Below, one piece after another: positions 7,110 to 14,561 of a stretch of 32,640 nucleotides of DNA. The position numbers were made by a program, and so were the translations under genes. Source of the stretch: Curtobacterium sp. UCD-KPL2560 (GTDB lineage: Bacteria; Actinomycetota; Actinomycetes; Actinomycetales; Microbacteriaceae); contig NZ_MCIG01000010.1 in assembly GCF_001705035.1 (NCBI RefSeq), positions 1 to 32,640 of the forward strand. The letters are read 5' to 3'. Positions within the stretch are counted from its first letter, which is position 1; each line of letters opens with the position of its first letter. The notes beneath the pieces were generated by a model that was given only the letters and a program-made list of their open reading frames with translations, was not told the origin of the DNA and searched no databases.

Positions 7110-7307
7110 AGGGCGGGAGGCGCGGGTGCGGCCCGCAGGGCGGGTCCGGACGGTGCGCGGACGGCCGGGAGGCGCAGGTACGGCCCGCACGGCGGGTCCG
7201 GACGGCGGGCGGACCGCCGGGAGGCGCGGGTGCGGTCCGCAGGGTCGGTCCGGACGCGCGCGGACGACGCAGGGCGCGTGGCGGACCGGCACCGCGCCTC
7301 CCGTCCG
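7110..7307. repeat. 52-bp tandem array capped by a hairpin arm
   Basis: GGGAGGCGC recurs at 7115, 7167 and 7219, exactly 52 bases apart, and the flanking bases (gggtgcggcccgcagggcgg-type) are largely shared. A degenerate fourth unit begins near 7271. The array ends at 7288-7307 with GGCACCGCGCCTCCCGTCC, the right arm of the long hairpin family seen at 1269 and 22889. Unit starts resemble the left arm of the same hairpin. Confidence 0.7.
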
Positions 7308-7347
7308 CCGCCACCGGGACCGCCGCCTGCGACACGGTGGGGGAGAC

Positions 7348-7383
7348 GACGAACGCCCCGCGGCGTGCCGCGGGGCGTTCGTC
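7348..7383. terminator. Terminator hairpin of upp
   Basis: A 16-bp perfect stem (GACGAACGCCCCGCGG, 7348-7363, with 7368-7383) and a 4-base loop lie 17 bases after the upp stop codon on the minus strand. Confidence 0.75.
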
Positions 7384-7400
7384 CGGAACGGGCCGGGTGG

Positions 7401-8036
7401 TTACTCGGCGAGCCCGTAGAGGCGGTCACCGGCGTCGCCGAGGCCCGGCACGATGTAGCCGTTCTCGTCGAGCTTCTCGTCGAGCGCCCCGAGGACGATC
7501 GACACGTTGCGGTCGCCGACGGCCTGCTCGACGGCCGCGAGGCCCTCGGGCGCTCCGAGGATGCACACGCAGGTGACCTCTTCCGCGCCGCGTGCGAACA
7601 GGAAGTCGATCGCCGCGGCGAGGGTGCCGCCGGTCGCGAGCATCGGGTCGAGGACGAAGCACTGCCGGCCGGACAGGTCGTCGGGCAGGCGCTCGGCGTA
7701 GGTCTGCGGCTCGAGGGTGTCCTCGTTCCGGGCCATGCCGAGGAAGCCGACCTCGGCGGTCGGGACGAGCTTGACCATGCCCTCGAGCATGCCGAGCCCG
7801 GCGCGCAGGATCGGGACGACGAGCGGGCGGGGCTTCGCGATCGCGACGCCCATGGTGTGGGCGACCGGGGTGTCGATCGGGGTCGCGGTGACCCGGACGT
7901 TCCGCGTGGCCTCGTAGGCGAGGAGCGTGACGAGCTCCTCGGTGAGCGCGCGGAAGGTGGGGGAGGGTGTGGTCCGGTCGCGGAGCACCGAGAGCTTGTG
8001 GGTGATGAGCGGGTGGTCGGCGACGTGGACTCGCAT
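7401..8036 (-). CDS. upp: Uracil phosphoribosyltransferase
   Basis: This 211-residue enzyme salvages uracil with PRPP to UMP. The PRPP-binding motif [10 protein letters not shown] is at 129-137. The segment [19 protein letters not shown] (69-87) and the C-terminal [10 protein letters not shown] uracil-binding tail are typical. Length is normal. ATG 8036 is chosen because a TACGCT -10 box lies 7 bases upstream, which predicts a leaderless message; no ribosome site is visible. The gene is divergent from tadA, and the two -10 boxes overlap. A hairpin terminator follows at 7348-7383. Confidence 0.97.
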   Translation of the reverse strand: MRVHVADHPLITHKLSVLRDRTTPSPTFRALTEELVTLLAYEATRNVRVTATPIDTPVAHTMGVAIAKPRPLVVPILRAGLGMLEGMVKLVPTAEVGFLGMARNEDTLEPQTYAERLPDDLSGRQCFVLDPMLATGGTLAAAIDFLFARGAEEVTCVCILGAPEGLAAVEQAVGDRNVSIVLGALDEKLDENGYIVPGLGDAGDRLYGLAE

Positions 8037-8043
8037 GGTGTCG

Positions 8044-8053
8044 AGCGTACCGT
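8044..8053. promoter_or_regulatory. Overlapping divergent -10 boxes of upp and tadA
   Basis: AGCGTACCGT contains TACGCT on the minus strand (8049-8044, toward upp) and TACCGT on the plus strand (8048-8053, toward tadA). The two share the TA at 8048-8049, so both promoters probably cannot be opened at once. Confidence 0.5.
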
Positions 8054-8075
8054 GCCGATGGGGCAGGATCGACGC

Positions 8076-8543
8076 GTGGAAGACCCTGCCGCTCGTCCCT
8101 GGCTCGACGCGATGGACCGTGCACTCGACGAGGCGCGCGCGTGCCTGGCGACCGGCGACGTGCCCGTGGGCGCCGTCGTGCTCGACGCGGCTGGGCGGGT
8201 GGTCGCCACCGGCCGGAACGAACGCGAGGCGCGGCAGGACCCGACCGCGCACGCCGAGGTGCTCGCGCTCCGTGCAGCAGCGGCGGCGACGGGGGACTGG
8301 CACCTCGAGGAGCACACCCTCGTCGTGACGCTCGAGCCGTGCCCGATGTGCGCGGGAGCGGTCCTCGCCGCCCGGGTGCCGCGGGTCGTGTTCGGCGCCT
8401 GGGACCCGAAGGCGGGGGCGAGCGGGAGCGTCTACGACATCGCCCGCGACCGTCGGCTGCCGCACCGGTCCGAGGTGGTCGGCGGTGTCCGCGAACAGGC
8501 GTGCGCCGCGCTGCTCGACACGTTCTTCCGCGAGCGGCGCTGA
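8076..8543 (+). CDS. tadA: tRNA adenosine(34) deaminase
   Basis: The 155-residue protein is a zinc-dependent deaminase that makes inosine at the wobble position of tRNA-Arg(ACG), allowing one tRNA to read several codons. The HAE motif (His59, Ala60, Glu61) and PCPMC motif (Cys89, Cys92) give the zinc ligands and proton-shuttle Glu. Length matches TadA. GTG 8076 is preferred because AGGA lies at 8065-8068; an in-frame ATG at 8058 would add six residues but would start upstream of the predicted transcript start. General nucleoside deaminases share the fold, but the [10 protein letters not shown] context favours TadA. Confidence 0.92.
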   Translation: MEDPAARPWLDAMDRALDEARACLATGDVPVGAVVLDAAGRVVATGRNEREARQDPTAHAEVLALRAAAAATGDWHLEEHTLVVTLEPCPMCAGAVLAARVPRVVFGAWDPKAGASGSVYDIARDRRLPHRSEVVGGVREQACAALLDTFFRERR

Positions 8544-8590
8544 CCGCCGCGAGCGGCGCCGACCGCCGCGCGCGACGCTGACCGCCGCGG
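8531..8590. repeat. Short GC microrepeat at the tadA 3' end
   Basis: Three imperfect copies of a gcggcgctgaccgccgcg-like unit of about 18-19 bases run from the last tadA codons into the gap before the convergent transporter gene. No clear terminator hairpin is seen in this gap. Confidence 0.45.
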
Positions 8591-8601
8591 ACCGCCCGGC
8601 G

Positions 8602-9558
8602 TCAGTCCGCCGCGCGGATGACGATCGCCTCGGTCGGCGGACGCGGTCCGGTGCGCTGCACGTCCGGCTCGACGTAGATCACCCGGGCAGCGGGGACGGC
8701 GGTGCGGATGCGCTGCTCGACCGCGTCGATGCCGGCGGCGACGTCACCGAGCCGTCGGTCGCCGTCGACGGCGACCTTCATGCCGACCATCAGCTCGTCC
8801 GGGCCCAGGTACAGGGTCTTCAGGTGCACGATCGCGTCGACCTCGGGGCCGTCGAGCACCGCGGCCCGGATCCGCTCGACGTCGCCGGGCGTCGCTCCCT
8901 CGCCGACGAGCAGGCTCTTCGTCTCCACGCCGAGCACGAGGGCGACCGCGATGAGCAGCAGCGCGATGAGGATCGTCGCGACCGCGTCGAACACCCCGTT
9001 GCCGGTCACGGCCGTCAGCCCGACGCCGAGCAGTGCGAACACCAGGCCGGTCAGGGCGGCGGTGTCCTCGAGGAGCACGACCGGGAGCTCGGGCGCCTTC
9101 GCCCGGCGCACGAACTGCACCCACGACTGCGTGCCCTTGTGCGGCCGGGACTCGCGGACGGCGGTGCGGAGCGAGAAGCCCTCGAGCCCGACCGCGACGA
9201 CGAGCACCGCGACCGGCAGCCACCAGTTCTCGAGCGGGTGCGGGTCGCGGAGCTTGTCGATGCCCTCGAGGAGCGAGAACACACCGCCCACGCTGAACAG
9301 CACGATCGAGACGACGAAGGCCGACACGTAGCGCTCGCGGCCGTGGCCGAACGGGTGCTCCTGGTCGGCCGCCGCGCGCGCCCGGCGTCCGCCGAGGAGC
9401 AGCAGCAGCTGGTTGCCGGAGTCGGCGAGCGAGTGCACGCCCTCCGCCAGCATCGCCGCCGACCCGCTGATCGCCGCGGCGACGAACTTGACGACCGCGA
9501 TGCCGACGTTCGCACCGAGTGCGGCGAGGACCGCGCGGTTGCCTCCGGAAGCGCTCAC
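8602..9558 (-). CDS. Cation diffusion facilitator family transporter
   Basis: This 318-residue membrane protein belongs to the CDF family, which exchanges divalent metals such as Zn2+ for protons. The second-helix motif HSLAD (His42, Asp46) and a fifth-helix LEDTAAL (Asp165) give the metal site; the fifth helix has a single Asp rather than the His/Asp pair of classical zinc exporters, as in SLC30A9-like members. [10 protein letters not shown] (68-77) is the conserved loop. About six helices cover 10-215, followed by a cytoplasmic domain (225-300). GTG 9558 is supported by ACAGGGG upstream and a TAGGAT -10 box at 9595-9590. The metal is not determined. Confidence 0.9.
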   Translation of the reverse strand: MSASGGNRAVLAALGANVGIAVVKFVAAAISGSAAMLAEGVHSLADSGNQLLLLLGGRRARAAADQEHPFGHGRERYVSAFVVSIVLFSVGGVFSLLEGIDKLRDPHPLENWWLPVAVLVVAVGLEGFSLRTAVRESRPHKGTQSWVQFVRRAKAPELPVVLLEDTAALTGLVFALLGVGLTAVTGNGVFDAVATILIALLLIAVALVLGVETKSLLVGEGATPGDVERIRAAVLDGPEVDAIVHLKTLYLGPDELMVGMKVAVDGDRRLGDVAAGIDAVEQRIRTAVPAARVIYVEPDVQRTGPRPPTEAIVIRAAD

Positions 9559-9589
9559 AGTGACCCCTGTTCTCGTGACCTGGTGCCCG

Positions 9590-9616
9590 ATCCTAGGCGT
9601 GGGCCGTCGGTAGGGT
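9590..9616. promoter_or_regulatory. Divergent -10 boxes of the CDF transporter and proC
   Basis: TAGGAT on the minus strand (9595-9590) faces the transporter and leaves a leader with a ribosome site. TAGGGT on the plus strand (9611-9616) lies 7 bases before the proC ATG, predicting a leaderless proC message. Confidence 0.6.
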
Positions 9617-9623
9617 CGGGAGC

Positions 9624-10454
9624 ATGACGATCGAACTGCCCCGCACCGCCATGCTCGGCGTCGGCTCCATGTCCGGCGCGGTCCTCGACGGCCTCCTCGC
9701 GGCGGGGCTCGACCCCACGACGGTCGTGCTGACCACCCGGTCCGAGGCGTCCGCCGCCGCGCACCGGGAGCGCGGGCTCGCCGCGACGGCCACCGAGACG
9801 GACGCCGACGCGAACCGGGCCGCCGTCCGCGGGGCCGGGCTCGTCGTGCTCGGCGTGAAGCCGTACGCGATCGCCGACCTGCTCGACGAGGTCGCCGCGT
9901 CGCTCAGTCCGGGCACGGTCGTGGTGAGCGTCGCGGTCGGCACCACCCTCGCCGCGATGGAGGCCCGCGTGCCCGCCGGGGTCCGGGTCGTCCGGGCGCT
10001 GCCGAACACGCCGATCGGGGTCGGTCACGGCGTCACCGGCATCAGCGCGGGCGCGTCCGGCGACGAGGACGCGATCGCGCTCGCCTCGGCCGTCTTCGCC
10101 GCGTCCGGACGGGTCATCCGCGTTCCCGAGGACCAGCTCGACGCGCTCTCCGCGGTCTCCGGCTCCGGGCCGGCGTACGTGTTCCTGCTCGTCGAGCAGT
10201 GGCAGCGTGCCGCCGAGGCGCTCGGCTTCGACCACGACCAGGCCGCGACGATGGTCCAGGGCACGCTCCGCGGTGCGGTCGAGCTGCTCGCCGCCTCCGG
10301 TCGCGAGCCGGCCGACCTGCGCCGCGCGGTCACCAGCCCGAAGGGCACCACCGAGCGCGCGGTCGCCGTGCTCGAGGAGGCCGACCTGGCCGGGACGCTC
10401 GAGCGGGCGTCGCGCGCCGCGATCGCGCGTGCCGAGGAGATCGCCCGCTCCTGA
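9624..10454 (+). CDS. proC: Pyrroline-5-carboxylate reductase
   Basis: The 276-residue enzyme reduces pyrroline-5-carboxylate to proline with NAD(P)H, the last step of proline synthesis. The N-terminal Rossmann motif GVGSM is at 12-16. GVKPYAI (77-83) and the ALPNTP segment follow. The family signature SAVSGSGPAYVFLLVE is at 176-191, and the closing TSPKGTTERAV segment is present. Length is normal. Start ATG 9624 is fixed by TAGGGT 7 bases upstream (leaderless). It is convergent with ktrA across a 50-bp palindromic hairpin. Confidence 0.97.
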   Translation: MTIELPRTAMLGVGSMSGAVLDGLLAAGLDPTTVVLTTRSEASAAAHRERGLAATATETDADANRAAVRGAGLVVLGVKPYAIADLLDEVAASLSPGTVVVSVAVGTTLAAMEARVPAGVRVVRALPNTPIGVGHGVTGISAGASGDEDAIALASAVFAASGRVIRVPEDQLDALSAVSGSGPAYVFLLVEQWQRAAEALGFDHDQAATMVQGTLRGAVELLAASGREPADLRRAVTSPKGTTERAVAVLEEADLAGTLERASRAAIARAEEIARS

Positions 10455-10526
10455 CGCGGCGCTGCCGCGCACCGTGCGGGCGTGCCCGCCGTCGTCGACG
10501 CGGGCGCCGGTCCGGGACGGGGCGCG

Positions 10527-10576
10527 GGACGGACGGGAGGCCCGTGGCGGGCCCGCCACGGGCCTCCCGTCCGTCC
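10527..10576. terminator. 50-bp perfect palindrome between proC and ktrA
   Basis: Bases 10527-10551 are the exact reverse complement of 10552-10576, with no spacer; the centre is GCGGG/CCCGC. The outer arm starts with the GGACGGGAGGC core shared with hairpins at 1269 and 22889, but the inner part differs. It lies between convergent genes and ends 4 bases before the ktrA stop codon, so it should terminate both. Confidence 0.85.
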
Positions 10577-10580
10577 TGGG

Positions 10581-11297
10581 CTACTCCAGGGCGGCGAAGC
10601 GCTCCAGGTCGGTCTCGGTGCCGGAGACGATGATGACGTCGTCCTCGCCGATGACGCTGTCCGGGGTCGCCGGGACGAAGGCCTTGCCGGGCGTCTTGAT
10701 GCCGAGGACGGTCAGACCGTGCCGCGTGCGGATCACCGTCGTCGCGAGGTCCTTGCCGCGGACCGCGCGCGGCGGGTGCATCTTGACCACCGCGAAGTCG
10801 TCGTCGAACTCGATGAAGTCGAGCATCCGACCGGACACCAGGTGGGCGGTACGCTCGCCGGCCTCGCGCTCCGGGTAGACGACGTGGTTCGCGCCGATCC
10901 GGGACAGGATCGTGCCGTGCGACCGGCTGACCGCCTTCGCCCAGATCTGCGGGATGCCGAGGTCGACGAGGTTCGACGTGATGAGCACGCTCGACTCGAG
11001 GTGCGAGCCGACCGCGACGACGGCGATCGCGAAGTCCTGCGCGCCGATCTGGCGGAGGGCGTCGATGTCGGTGGCGTCGGCCTGGACCGCGTGCGTGACG
11101 CGGTCGGACCACTTCTGCACCAGTCCCGGGTCGGTGTCCACGACGAGGACCTCGCGGTCCTGGCGCTCGAGCTGCCCCGCGGTCGCGGCGCCGAAGCGGC
11201 CGAGGCCGAGGACGAGGACCGGTGCGTCGTGGCTGACGGCACCGGTGGCGGGGTGCGGGGTACGGCGGTCGGCGCGTGCTGCGCGGCGGTCAGCCAA
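10581..11297 (-). CDS. ktrA: K+ uptake regulatory subunit, KtrA/TrkA type (RCK domains)
   Basis: This 238-residue cytoplasmic protein binds nucleotides and gates the partner KtrB channel. The Rossmann RCK-N domain starts with GLGRFG (31-36) and has the ribose-binding acidic residue at Asp54. An RCK-C (TrkA-C) domain covers about 150-236. The start is TTG 11297, with GAGGAGAGG a few bases upstream. It overlaps the ktrB stop codon by 8 bases, so translation is coupled. A GTG at 11237 is a less likely start. The first 24 residues are an Arg-rich extension. Confidence 0.93.
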   Translation of the reverse strand: MADRRAARADRRTPHPATGAVSHDAPVLVLGLGRFGAATAGQLERQDREVLVVDTDPGLVQKWSDRVTHAVQADATDIDALRQIGAQDFAIAVVAVGSHLESSVLITSNLVDLGIPQIWAKAVSRSHGTILSRIGANHVVYPEREAGERTAHLVSGRMLDFIEFDDDFAVVKMHPPRAVRGKDLATTVIRTRHGLTVLGIKTPGKAFVPATPDSVIGEDDVIIVSGTETDLERFAALE

Positions 11298-12723
11298 CGA
11301 TGGGCCTCTCCTCGGGACGACGGAACAGCTGTCGGCTCTGGCTGGCGGCCAGGGCGGCGGCGATCGTCACTGTACCGACCCGGCCCAGGAACATGGTGGC
11401 GGCGAGGACGTACTTGCCGGACTCGGGCAGTTCGCCGGAGATCCCGGAGGACAGCCCGCACGTGGCGAACGCCGAGATCACCTCGAACAGCACGCGGTCG
11501 AGCGAGTCCCCTGTGATCTGCAGCAGCACGACCGTGGCGACGGCGACGATCGTCGCACCCCAGAGCACGACGGCGACGGCGACGCGGAGCACGTCGGAGG
11601 GGATGCGTCGGCCGAACGCCTCCATGCTCCGGCGTCCGCGCGCCTCGGCCACGGCCGCGAGGAAGAGCACGGCCAGGGTCGTGACCTTGATGCCGCCCGC
11701 GGTCGACGCGGACCCGCCGCCGATGAACATGAGCATGTCGGTGACCAGGAGGCTCGCACCGTGCATCTGCTCGACGTCGATCGTGGCGAAGCCCCCGGAC
11801 CGGGTCATGGTCGAGAAGAACAGCGCCTGGAACGCGGTGTGGCCGGCGCCCTCGCTGCCCAACGTGCGCGGGTTCGACGCCTCGAGCGCGGTGTAGACGA
11901 TCGCGCCGAGCAGGAGCAGGACCGCGCTCGTGGTCAGGGTGAGCTTGACGTGGATGGGCCAGCGGCGCGGGGTCCGCAGCTGCTTCGTGAGGGTGCGGAT
12001 CACCGGGAAGCCGATCGACCCGAGGACCACGGCCAGCATCAGGAGCGACAGGAACCAGTAGTCGTGGGTGAACGGCGCGAGGCCGTCGGCGTTCGGCGCG
12101 AAGCCCGTGTTCGTGAACGCCATCGCGGAGTAGTAGAACGCGTCGCCGACCGCGGTCCAGAACGGGTAGCCGGCGACGAGCACCGACGGCAGCAGGAGCA
12201 GGCCGACCGCGACCTCGATGGTCAGGGTGCTCACCGCGACGGTGAGCAGCAGCGTGCCGACCTCGCCGAGCCGCACGGCCTGGCCCTCGGGCACCGCGCC
12301 GTGGTGCGTGCGCAGCGGGTTCGAGTCCCCGGCCGCGATGAGCTTGGCGCGCAGCCCGAGCCGGCGCGTGACGACCAGTCCGAGGATCGAGGCGAAGGTC
12401 AGGACGCCGACCGCGCCGATCTGGGTGCCGATCACCACGAGGGTCTTGCCGAACACCGACCAGTGCGTCGCCATGTCGACCGTCGACAGCCCCGTGACGC
12501 AGACCACCGACGCGGCCGTGAACAGGGCGTCCGAGAAGTGCGTCGTGGTGCCGTCAGCCGCCGCGACCGGGGTCATGAACAGGAACGTGAACAGGAACAC
12601 CAGCGCGATGAACACCAGGATCGCCAGCCGCGAGGGCGACGACCGCAGGACGGCCGCGAACCGGTTCGCCTGGGCCCGTGACGCGCTCACGTGCGGCGTC
12701 AGCGGCTCGTGCCGGTCGAGCAT
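11290..12723 (-). CDS. ktrB: K+ transporter, KtrB/TrkH family
   Basis: The 477-residue membrane protein has the four selectivity-filter loops of the TrkH/KtrB superfamily: VTGLS (76-80), NTGFA (205-209), RSGGF (308-312) and TCGLS (421-425). Each has the expected glycine that coordinates K+. FIGGGSASTAGGIK (333-346) is the broken-helix gating region. About eight membrane helices and four pore helices are visible. ATG 12723 is preceded by GGGAGA. A TACCAT -10 box at 12768-12763 gives a short leader. It forms a two-gene operon with ktrA and is divergent from an ArsR regulator. Confidence 0.94.
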   Translation of the reverse strand: MLDRHEPLTPHVSASRAQANRFAAVLRSSPSRLAILVFIALVFLFTFLFMTPVAAADGTTTHFSDALFTAASVVCVTGLSTVDMATHWSVFGKTLVVIGTQIGAVGVLTFASILGLVVTRRLGLRAKLIAAGDSNPLRTHHGAVPEGQAVRLGEVGTLLLTVAVSTLTIEVAVGLLLLPSVLVAGYPFWTAVGDAFYYSAMAFTNTGFAPNADGLAPFTHDYWFLSLLMLAVVLGSIGFPVIRTLTKQLRTPRRWPIHVKLTLTTSAVLLLLGAIVYTALEASNPRTLGSEGAGHTAFQALFFSTMTRSGGFATIDVEQMHGASLLVTDMLMFIGGGSASTAGGIKVTTLAVLFLAAVAEARGRRSMEAFGRRIPSDVLRVAVAVVLWGATIVAVATVVLLQITGDSLDRVLFEVISAFATCGLSSGISGELPESGKYVLAATMFLGRVGTVTIAAALAASQSRQLFRRPEERPIVG

Positions 12724-12762
12724 GCGTGCGTCTCCCGGGGAACAGGGGCGAGGACAGCGGCC

Positions 12763-12792
12763 ATGGTACATGCGCTCAGGCCCGGATAGCCT
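12763..12792. promoter_or_regulatory. Divergent -10 boxes of ktrB and arsR
   Basis: TACCAT on the minus strand (12768-12763) serves ktrB. TAGCCT on the plus strand (12787-12792) lies 7 bases before the arsR ATG, so that message is probably leaderless. The boxes are only 18 bases apart, so the ArsR protein could control both. Confidence 0.5.
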
Positions 12793-12799
12793 TGCCGCC

Positions 12800-13315
12800 A
12801 TGGCCGACATCTTCACCGTCGTGGCGGACCCGACCCGCCGCGAGCTGCTCGGCGCGCTGCTGGCCGCGTACGGCGCGGACGCCACCGGCGGGGAGCTCAG
12901 CGTCGGACAGCTCGTCGCGAAGCTCGGCGTGAGCCAGCCGACCGTGTCGAAGCACCTCCGCGTACTGCGCGACAACGGCCTGGTGTCCACCCGCGAGGAG
13001 GGCCAGCACCGCTTCTACCGCCTCGACCCGGAGCCGCTCGTGCGCCTCGAGGAGTGGGTGCTGCCGTTCACCGGGGCCGTGGACGCCGACGGGACCCCGG
13101 CGACGACCGCGTGGACGCTCGACGGGCAGCCGGTCTCGGTCCGACGCAGTGCGGGTGCCGGCAAGGCCACCGTCGAGGTCGGCACCGAGCTCGGGCGCGT
13201 GATGGCCGAGGCGTCGTACCGGGCCACGGCCGCGTTCTCCGGCGCGCAGCAGGGCTGGGAGCGCGTCGTCGAGAGCAGTCGGAAGCGGTTCACGCGACGC
13301 GGCGAGGACGACTGA
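12800..13315 (+). CDS. ArsR/SmtB-type winged-helix regulator
   Basis: This 171-residue protein has an ArsR-type helix-turn-helix at about 35-65 (ELSVGQLVAKLGVSQPTVSK), preceded by FTVVADPTRRELL typical of the family. It contains no cysteine, so a thiolate metal site as in ArsR or SmtB is absent. The C-terminal ~80 residues are longer than usual and unrecognised. The start is fixed by a TAGCCT -10 box 7 bases upstream. It faces the ktrB-ktrA operon, which it may control, but the effector cannot be inferred. Confidence 0.88.
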   Translation: MADIFTVVADPTRRELLGALLAAYGADATGGELSVGQLVAKLGVSQPTVSKHLRVLRDNGLVSTREEGQHRFYRLDPEPLVRLEEWVLPFTGAVDADGTPATTAWTLDGQPVSVRRSAGAGKATVEVGTELGRVMAEASYRATAAFSGAQQGWERVVESSRKRFTRRGEDD

Positions 13316-13371
13316 CCCGACGGTCTGGACGCGACCTCCGTGGTTCCTGGACACGGCGACCCGCGGAGCCC

Positions 13372-13398
13372 TACAGTTGCGGTGACCACACAGGTCAC
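13372..13398 (+). promoter_or_regulatory. Promoter and inverted-repeat operator of the small HTH gene
   Basis: TACAGT (13372-13377) is a -10 box with predicted start near 13384. GTGACC-ACACA-GGTCAC (13382-13398) is a perfect inverted repeat overlapping that start, well placed for repression. A second palindrome, CGGGT-C-ACCCG, lies at about 13419-13429 in the leader. Confidence 0.5.
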
Positions 13399-13438
13399 AC
13401 CAACCCCGTGCACCGCACGGGTCACCCGAAGGCGGACC

Positions 13439-13636
13439 ATGACCGGCAGTTTCGACGACGTGCGCTTCCTCACCGTCGCTGAGGTCGCCGAGATGATGCG
13501 GGTCTCCAAGATGACCGTCTACCGCATGGTCCACGCCGGCGAGCTCCCGGCGATCCGCTTCGGCCGGTCGTTCCGCGTGCCCGAGGCGGCGGTCGCCGAG
13601 ATGCTCCGCGGCGGGGGCGTCGCCGACGTCGGCTGA
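13439..13636 (+). CDS. Excisionase-family small DNA-binding protein (Rv0500A-like)
   Basis: The 65-residue protein is almost entirely a MerR/excisionase-type helix-turn-helix: FLTVAEVAEMMRVSKMTVYR then MVHAGELPAIRFGRSFRVPEAAV. It closely matches the small protein that sits between proC and the bS22 gene in mycobacteria (Rv0500A in M. tuberculosis). It is a chromosomal housekeeping regulator, not a phage excisionase, judging from its neighbours. ATG 13439 follows AAGGCGG. A 55-base leader carries an inverted repeat that may be its own operator. It is followed after about 110 bases by bS22. Confidence 0.88.
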   Translation: MTGSFDDVRFLTVAEVAEMMRVSKMTVYRMVHAGELPAIRFGRSFRVPEAAVAEMLRGGGVADVG

Positions 13637-13666
13637 CGCTCGTTCGACACGGCCGCCGCGCTCCGC

Positions 13667-13672
13667 TAGACT
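13667..13672 (+). promoter_or_regulatory. Promoter of the bS22 gene
   Basis: TAGACT is the -10 box, with TTCGAC at 13643-13648 as a -35 at 18 bases. It predicts a start near 13679 and a leader of about 68 bases. Confidence 0.5.
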
Positions 13673-13746
13673 CGGCCGGGTTGATTTTCCGCGGTCTCTT
13701 CGGGCCCGGTGTCCACACATCAGCATCGTTCCGAGCGAGGTCCACT

Positions 13747-13845
13747 ATGGGTTCAGTCATCAAGAAGCGTCGCAAGCGCATGGCGAAGAAGAAGCACCGC
13801 AAGCTCCTGCGCAAGACGCGCCACCAGCGTCGCAACAAGAAGTAA
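13747..13845 (+). CDS. Small ribosomal subunit protein bS22 (AURKAIP1/COX24-like)
   Basis: The 32-residue, extremely basic peptide starts MGSVIKKRRKRMAKKKHRKL and ends with RRNKK. It matches the actinobacterial 30S protein bS22, first placed near the decoding region in mycobacterial ribosome structures and annotated as an AURKAIP1/COX24-domain protein. The gene ends in TAA, unusual in this TGA-dominated window. GCGAGG lies upstream of ATG 13747. The order HTH gene then bS22 downstream of proC is the same as Rv0500-Rv0500A-Rv0500B in M. tuberculosis. It is followed by a strong terminator. Confidence 0.95.
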   Translation: MGSVIKKRRKRMAKKKHRKLLRKTRHQRRNKK

Positions 13846-13863
13846 GTCCCGAACTTGCACTCG

Positions 13864-13892
13864 AAGCCCCGGTCCGCCGGGGCTTTCGTGTT
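13864..13892 (+). terminator. Intrinsic terminator after bS22
   Basis: AAGCCCCGG (13864-13872) pairs with CCGGGGCTT (13877-13885) around TCCG and is followed by TCGTGTT. This is the most classical terminator in the window. Confidence 0.85.
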
Positions 13893-13927
13893 CCCGGGGG
13901 CGCTCCGTGCCGCCGACGGCCGCGGGC

Positions 13928-13933
13928 TAGGGT
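13928..13933 (+). promoter_or_regulatory. -10 box for the glutaredoxin-like gene
   Basis: TAGGGT lies exactly 7 bases before ATG 13941, predicting a leaderless message. Confidence 0.6.
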
Positions 13934-13940
13934 GGTGGAC

Positions 13941-14195
13941 ATGCCCGCCGTGACCCTGCTGACCAAGCCCGGCTGCCACCTCTGCGACGACGCCCGACCG
14001 ATCGTCGAGCAGGTCGTCGCCGAGCACCCCGGCGTCACCCTCGAGGAACGGTCGATCCTCGACGACGACGCCCTGCGCGAGGAGTACGCCGAGGACATCC
14101 CGGTGGTCCTGGTCGACGGCCGCGTCCACAGCAACTGGCACGTCGACGCCGACCGGCTCCGCCGCGCCCTCGAGCAGGCGGGAGCCCGCGCATGA
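13941..14195 (+). CDS. Glutaredoxin family protein
   Basis: The 84-residue protein has a thioredoxin-fold start VTLLTKPGCHLC with a CHLC active site (Cys12-Cys15) and the cis-proline segment IPVVLVDG. This is the glutaredoxin-like DUF836 type common in actinobacteria, probably a cytoplasmic thiol-disulfide protein; partners are unknown. ATG 13941 is chosen over a GTG three codons earlier because of the TAGGGT box 7 bases upstream. Its stop overlaps the next ATG as ATGA, so the two genes are co-translated. Confidence 0.9.
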   Translation: MPAVTLLTKPGCHLCDDARPIVEQVVAEHPGVTLEERSILDDDALREEYAEDIPVVLVDGRVHSNWHVDADRLRRALEQAGARA

Positions 14196-14485
14196 TCCAC
14201 CACGTCGTCTCCTGGACCCTGCGCGAGGACCTCGACCGCGCCGCGTCGATCGACCGCATCCGGACGCTGCTGACCGGCCTGGTCGGGACCGTCGGGTCGA
14301 TCCGCTCCCTCGAGGTCGTCGAGAACGTGGCCTCCCCGGGGAAGAACCACGACGTGGCCGTCGTGGCGACGTTCGACGACCTCGCCGGACTCGACGCGTA
14401 CCAGGTGCACCCCGAGCACCAGGCCGCGGCAGCCGAGATCCGCGGACTCGTGTCGCAGCGGGCCGCCATCGACTGGCGGAGCTGA
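14192..14485 (+). CDS. Dabb (stress responsive A/B barrel) domain protein
   Basis: The 97-residue protein opens MIHHVVSWTL and contains KNHDVAVVATFDDLAGLDAYQVHPEHQ split across the middle, the hallmark pattern of the Dabb dimeric alpha+beta barrel family. Members are small soluble homodimers, mostly of unknown role. It overlaps the glutaredoxin-like gene by 4 bases. It converges on aspS across a hairpin. Confidence 0.87.
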   Translation: MIHHVVSWTLREDLDRAASIDRIRTLLTGLVGTVGSIRSLEVVENVASPGKNHDVAVVATFDDLAGLDAYQVHPEHQAAAAEIRGLVSQRAAIDWRS

Positions 14486-14509
14486 GCCGCGCCTCCCGGC
14501 CCGGACGCG

Positions 14510-14545
14510 ACAGCGGCCACCCTCCTGCCGGAGGGTGGCCGCTGT
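14510..14545. terminator. Hairpin between the Dabb gene and aspS
   Basis: ACAGCGGCCACCCTCC (14510-14525) pairs perfectly with 14530-14545 around TGCC. It lies between convergent genes and probably serves both. Confidence 0.8.
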
Positions 14546-14561
14546 GTCGTGGTCCGGGGGA

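Noticed and set aside
7110..7307. CRISPR array
   Set aside because: The 52-bp units are contiguous, similar along their length and have no unique spacers; no cas genes are present.
13439..13636. Phage excisionase indicating a mobile element
   Set aside because: The protein matches the chromosomal Rv0500A-type gene next to bS22; no integrase, attachment site or phage gene is nearby.
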